Assembly: GCA_023212695.1 (NCBI GenBank)
Contig: JALCCG010000461.1
Span: 1-10,772, forward strand
From: Sporisorium sorghi
Lineage: Eukaryota > Basidiomycota > Ustilaginomycetes > Ustilaginales > Ustilaginaceae
Direction: 5' to 3'
Length of the DNA: 10,772 nucleotides
The first letter of the stretch is position 1; each line of letters starts with the position of its first letter. Shown here piece by piece: positions 8,401 to 10,772 of this stretch. The translations under genes were made by a program, and so were the position numbers. The notes beneath the pieces are model-generated. The model had not been told where the DNA came from. It saw only the letters and a list, made by a program, of their open reading frames with translations, and did no database searches.

Positions 8401-9890
8401 GCGGCGAGAATGAAGAACCAGATGCTGAGGCAGGTGCCAAACAGATCGCGCGGTCGAAGACCGACGGCGTGTGCATATGCATCCATGCCGGCACGTGCAC
8501 CGTCGAGGTTCGTGAAGCGGTTGGGAGCCTGCTCGTTCATGTAGAGCGGCGAGGTGAGATTAGAAAACTGCGTGCTGATGTCTCCCGAGGGCAGGGATGC
8601 ATTTGTGGCGAGCAGGTTGAACTGGCTGTCCAAGTCGGCAGGGCGGATGATGGTGACGTTGCCGGTGAGTGTCGACCAGGCGGCCTGCTTGAAGAAGACG
8701 TAGGAGAACTCGGGCCAGCGCACGGCCACCATGGAGATGGCAGCGACGAACTGGGTGTGGAAAATAATGTCCCAGCAGCCCGGTGTTGCAAAGCGGAGGA
8801 GCGCAGCGCTGAGAGCAAGCTTTTGGCCCGAGATGGCCGAGACGAGGGTGGGTGCGATGGTGTCTTTGATGACGTTGGGCTGACTGCCTTCCCTTGCCTT
8901 GTTCTTGAAGGCGCGTGCGCGTGAAGTGAGGGCACAGAAGACGCGAGCGAGGGCGATGACGACAAAGTAGCCGATGGTGAGAGCGATGGGGAACCAAAAG
9001 ATGAGTCGCCAGTACCATTTTGCATCGTCATAAGGGCTGACGTGCACCTCGAAGCAGGCAATGTCGAGGGCAGGGCTGGAAGTGTCGCTGAGGCGAATGC
9101 GTGTCCAGAGCGTTTCTAGCGTATAGGTATCGTTGAGCGGGATGCCAACGCCAAGCGAGACCTGACCGGGACCATAGAGACAGCCTGCAGGTTCGATGAC
9201 GACGCCGTTGACGACGGTACCGTTGGGGTCTGGACTGACAGGGTAGAGGCTGTCGCAGAGATACGAGTCATTGCGGAAGACGGAAAAGGTGAGGAACTCA
9301 GTCTCGACCGAGAGAGTGCTGAGTAATTGAGGAGTCACATTGGTGTTGACGGTCCTGCCGACGGAATCGGTGGCGCCGACAGCAACGATACGGAGCACGC
9401 CCGAATCGTACTGGTTCTGCGCGGTGAGGTGGCGATCGCTGCCGAGGACGGGATCGAACTGGGTATATACGGCAGAGATGTTGATTCGCAGGGCAGGTTC
9501 GACGTAGTTGACTTGGTCAGCGGGACAGCCAGTGAAGTAGACGTCCTTCATGCGCGCTGTGACCTTTTTGGCGAGGTCATCGTACTGGGCAGGGATGGGT
9601 TCCTGAAGCAAGAAGGGCACTTGGGGTCCGGAGAGCTGAAGTTCGGGGATGGTGGTGGAGGTGACTTGGGGTGCTGAGCTGGTTGCGCTGGCGGCTGAGT
9701 TGGGTGTTCTTGTGGCTGTGTTGAGCGAGGCGGAACCGGTGGTGCGTGTGATGACCTCGGTGACGGTCTGCGCCGAGCTGAGGTGTGTGAAGAACGAGAG
9801 TAGTAGGAGAAGGAGCGGCAAGAGCAGCTGGAGCGATCGGAATGATGCCGATGAGCCAGCGCGGCTCGATGTGTGGATGCGAGTCATCAT
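5430..9890 (-). CDS. TRP-like ion channel / FLC-type transporter (Pkd2-like family)
   Basis: Polytopic membrane protein of 1486 residues related to the fungal TRP-like/flavin-carrier (FLC) family, which includes yeast Flc1-3 and fission-yeast Pkd2. Members act in calcium homeostasis, cell-wall integrity and possibly FAD transport into the endoplasmic reticulum. The start is ATG-ATG at 9890-9885 with A at -3, and a hydrophobic Leu-rich signal peptide follows (about 19-40, likely cut after SSA-40). Residues about 85-285 form the ML-like luminal domain with Cys 122, 212, 237 and 279 and N-glycosylation sequons at 137, 184, 207, 223 and 253. About nine membrane segments are visible near 292-317, 374-390, 484-508, 584-602, 606-634, 669-686, 693-713, 722-744 and 754-778. 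The loop between segments 2 and 3 carries three more sequons (411, 430, 444). The family-typical stretch FHLRMLHGNVLRAITLFHLP starts at 575. Residues 780-1486 form a Ser/Pro/Gln-rich cytoplasmic tail with D11 at 1122-1132 and an Ala run near 1216-1226. The tail makes it about twice the length of the yeast proteins. The transported substrate cannot be assigned. Confidence 0.9.
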   Translation of the reverse strand: MMTRIHTSSRAGSSASFRSLQLLLPLLLLLLSFFTHLSSAQTVTEVITRTTGSASLNTATRTPNSAASATSSAPQVTSTTIPELQLSGPQVPFLLQEPIPAQYDDLAKKVTARMKDVYFTGCPADQVNYVEPALRINISAVYTQFDPVLGSDRHLTAQNQYDSGVLRIVAVGATDSVGRTVNTNVTPQLLSTLSVETEFLTFSVFRNDSYLCDSLYPVSPDPNGTVVNGVVIEPAGCLYGPGQVSLGVGIPLNDTYTLETLWTRIRLSDTSSPALDIACFEVHVSPYDDAKWYWRLIFWFPIALTIGYFVVIALARVFCALTSRARAFKNKAREGSQPNVIKDTIAPTLVSAISGQKLALSAALLRFATPGCWDIIFHTQFVAAISMVAVRWPEFSYVFFKQAAWSTLTGNVTIIRPADLDSQFNLLATNASLPSGDISTQFSNLTSPLYMNEQAPNRFTNLDGARAGMDAYAHAVGLRPRDLFGTCLSIWFFILAAIVAISVLVWIVDSFHDTLLRLQKHREDGYSLNVADAPLAAETKEMVDDEPRSSLSRRGGYRFLGADGKRLFGSSDNTFHLRMLHGNVLRAITLFHLPITIFTTYQMANADIFSATTVGLAGLAFAFLSVLAPVYAVFCISRAPTAKLYDSIGTLSAFGAVYNNYSPGSQLFCAVDFARTFIMGVVIGAGQQNGSAQSIIILVFEIMFALACGLWLPWGEGAMMGPVSFVANVLRIFTAVMILLLSPLVDLGREAKGWLAYVILLLQAILYVCAGLILLVKMVEGVVRLVGRASFDERASTRLSGLGGAIRKINKKKEGKLQLNKKGNKRPSQTRDQLLNRSTSTNTQNLMLASLAKESSTGENTPAVPSSPRKLSTSLPSTMSMNRIPVHSRQASYASYLDSQFQGRKSPADMLADGNGPYSTYLRGDPHDEGFIMAALPHTAANGRAVSPPPLLHQWSGRQSPPPAAQSGFVRMGGGRATDSAPYQALHGHGQSPAPGQLPRPLSSGSIERTSPPQHLHSLPPQRRARPLSQSAVVESYFDLHRPSMPPSNQDDNIGLSSTEAAARNATIRRYSQGAQLRASQSIAGMMAVDEEGQPIVPASKKQKGGKFWKRGGGARSDSDSDDDDDDDDDDDQAAFRSRGGWRGLNKMTAAMSSLAARLGGGKTDGAIAEEGNNSLEPPASEADVSGTRQNTGFEVVRPQRPRRSSAAAERALDSTALAAAAAAATSTSTRDGAGQVHPSPTPTAVQPYSSTDVAPVRSGTSRGAVSAADAYSMPANESQHQQNAEEVLFDASSGTLPPGAAQQALLLPHRTSNRPTSAVMASSSSKPAVNEDMFWVSTSSRPQSYASRPVSSSSSRMMAAALSGSETRDSRQQVSTSSSKGRIAEPMQAEVVNAEELSSSEGRTPPAVAAAGTNVDPIAQAGAGAGAEARPSSMFDADGQLVSSAINFDRRQSQASAFTPATQLVDPRVEESSPRQVWDAAQAYK
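6495..6527. repeat. (GTC)11 microsatellite coding for polyaspartate
   Basis: Eleven units, with one ATC variant at 6516-6518, are read as GAC/GAT on the minus strand. They give D11 at residues 1122-1132 of the channel protein, preceded by alternating Ser-Asp at 1117-1121. The resulting acidic cluster sits in the cytoplasmic tail next to a basic patch (KKQKGGKFWKRGGG, 1101-1114). The Ser-Asp part resembles casein kinase 2 sites. Confidence 0.9.
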
Positions 9891-10030
9891 CTTTGTCGGC
9901 CGCTGCTACCGATGCCGTCGTCGTGATCTGCTGCTGCGGGATGCTGTGATTGGTTGATCTGCGTGGGTGGGTGGTTGATCGATCTCTATCGATCGAGAGC
10001 GAGACAAGAACTGACTCGACTTGAAAGCGA

Positions 10031-10063
10031 TCAGAGCACGAGAGAGTGGCGGCGTGTCGCCAT
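10031..10063 (-). other. Candidate upstream ORF (10 codons) in the TRP-like gene leader
   Basis: ATG at 10063-10061 reads Met-Ala-Thr-Arg-Arg-His-Ser-Leu-Val-Leu and stops at TGA (10033-10031), 140 bases before the main ATG. No other minus-strand ATG lies between it and the main start. If it is transcribed it could reduce or condition translation of the channel gene. Presence in the mRNA is not shown. Confidence 0.3.
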
Positions 10064-10064
10064 A

Positions 10065-10097
10065 TCGTCGTCGTGTCGTCGTCGTGTCGTCGTCGAG
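10065..10097. repeat. 11-bp tandem repeat, three copies
   Basis: The unit TCGTCGTCGTG occurs at 10065-10075 and 10076-10086, with a third copy at 10087-10097 that differs at one base (A for T near the end). It looks like a GTC microsatellite that acquired an interruption and was then duplicated. It lies just upstream of the candidate short ORF. Confidence 0.85.
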
Positions 10098-10690
10098 ATG
10101 TTCGAGGTGATGAAAGCACAATGTAAGCAGCTGCTTTTCGCGAGCGTCGGCGGCGTCTAAGAATCCAGGAGCACCACAACCCAAGTACGACTAGCTTGAG
10201 AAGCGTGCGCGACGACGATACGCAGTTGCACAGCTAGTCAGCGAGCAAGCTGGCAGCGTCGATGAGCAAGATGAAGAGCGGAAGTGGGGGAGATGGTGAG
10301 GATGAGAAGGACGAAGAAGGGTCGATGCGATCCACAATGACAGGCAAAAGATGCAACGGACTGTGAATTCTTCGAAGTCAGCAGCAGCAGAAGCGCTTGG
10401 CTTCTTGCCGCGACTCTGAGAGAGAACAGCAAAAGGTCAGCAGCAGCTGCTGAGTTTCCACGGACTCTTTCCTTTTCGCTGCAGGGAGAGGCAGCTGGCA
10501 GAAGAAGCGGCATTGGGCCGGCAAAGCAGTCAGCCAGCAGAGAGGCAGCTGTACCATTTCCTCATTCTCGAAAAAAGGACAAAATTGCCATTTTCAGTCA
10601 GCTGCTGCTGCAGCGATGTGCCTGCGTGCCGCCTCGATCGTCGTTGCAATTCTCTCTCGACCAAAAAGCATGCAACGCAGCCTTTCTCGA

Positions 10691-10695
<5 letters not shown>

Positions 10696-10762
<67 letters not shown>
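10696..10762. repeat. Poly-T run of 67 bases at the window end
   Basis: Sixty-seven consecutive T are followed by G, seven T, G and T to the end of the window. On the minus strand this is an A67 run about 800 bases upstream of the channel gene ATG. It could be a retroposon-type poly-A tail on the minus strand (continuing outside the window), a genuine homopolymer, or an assembly-edge artefact. The sequence here does not decide. Confidence 0.8.
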
Positions 10763-10763
<1 letters not shown>

Positions 10764-10772
10764 TTTTTTTGT

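Larger units (their letters stand above)
9891..10695 (-). promoter_or_regulatory. Upstream region and probable 5' leader of the TRP-like gene
   Basis: No credible gene is present; the one longer minus-strand frame (10513-10238) encodes a Leu/Ala/Ser-rich peptide without recognisable features. The main ATG has a favourable context, with A at -3. A CCAAT word on the minus strand lies at 9953-9949, close to the ATG and so probably within the leader. The nearest upstream ATG starts a 10-codon ORF at 10063-10031. The stretch around 9978-9995 is a near-palindrome built on ATCGATCGA. Further up are CAG/CTG-rich patches (10378-10390, 10438-10452, about 10600-10615). No clear TATA box is seen, and the transcription start is unknown. 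Confidence 0.45.

Noticed and set aside
10238..10513. Minus-strand 91-codon frame upstream of the channel gene
   Set aside because: It is a Leu/Ala/Ser-rich, low-information peptide with no motif. It lies where the promoter or leader is expected and is most likely fortuitous.

Overview
The window looks like nuclear DNA of a basidiomycete fungus, most likely a smut or smut-like yeast (Ustilaginomycotina). The reasons are two very long, uninterrupted GC-rich reading frames with no visible introns, a Zn2Cys6 (fungal-specific) regulator, a fungal TRP-like/FLC-type membrane protein, and heavy seeding with CAG/CTG and GTC/GAC microsatellites. The placement is inferred from style and protein families, not from a database match.

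Layout, left to right. Positions 1-60 are strikingly AT-rich (15 of 60 bases are G or C). They run into a nearly pure G tract (68-139, with a 43-base uninterrupted run at 97-139). This tract touches the stop codon of gene 1, a minus-strand Zn2Cys6 transcription factor (140-3709) with long polyglutamine, histidine and threonine tracts. Next comes a 1.7-kb intergenic stretch (3710-5429) with a 36-base A run and at least six different short tandem repeats. It holds the upstream region of gene 1 and the 3' end region of gene 2. Gene 2, also on the minus strand (5430-9890), encodes a 1486-residue TRP-like channel/transporter: signal peptide, ML-like luminal domain, about nine membrane segments and a roughly 700-residue disordered cytoplasmic tail with an 11-residue Asp run. 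The remaining 0.9 kb (9891-10772) is the upstream region of gene 2. It has a candidate short upstream ORF and an 11-bp tandem repeat, and it ends in a 67-base T run.

The two genes are head-to-tail on the same strand. Nothing in the sequence ties them into one pathway. The regulator is nuclear, and the TRP-like protein should sit in the plasma membrane or endomembranes. I see no mobile element, rRNA, tRNA, CRISPR array or gene cluster, and I do not find evidence of a new multi-gene system. The points most worth a second look are the extreme homopolymers, which may mark both ends of a short contig; the reuse of one GTC microsatellite in different reading frames; and the enlarged tail of the channel protein.
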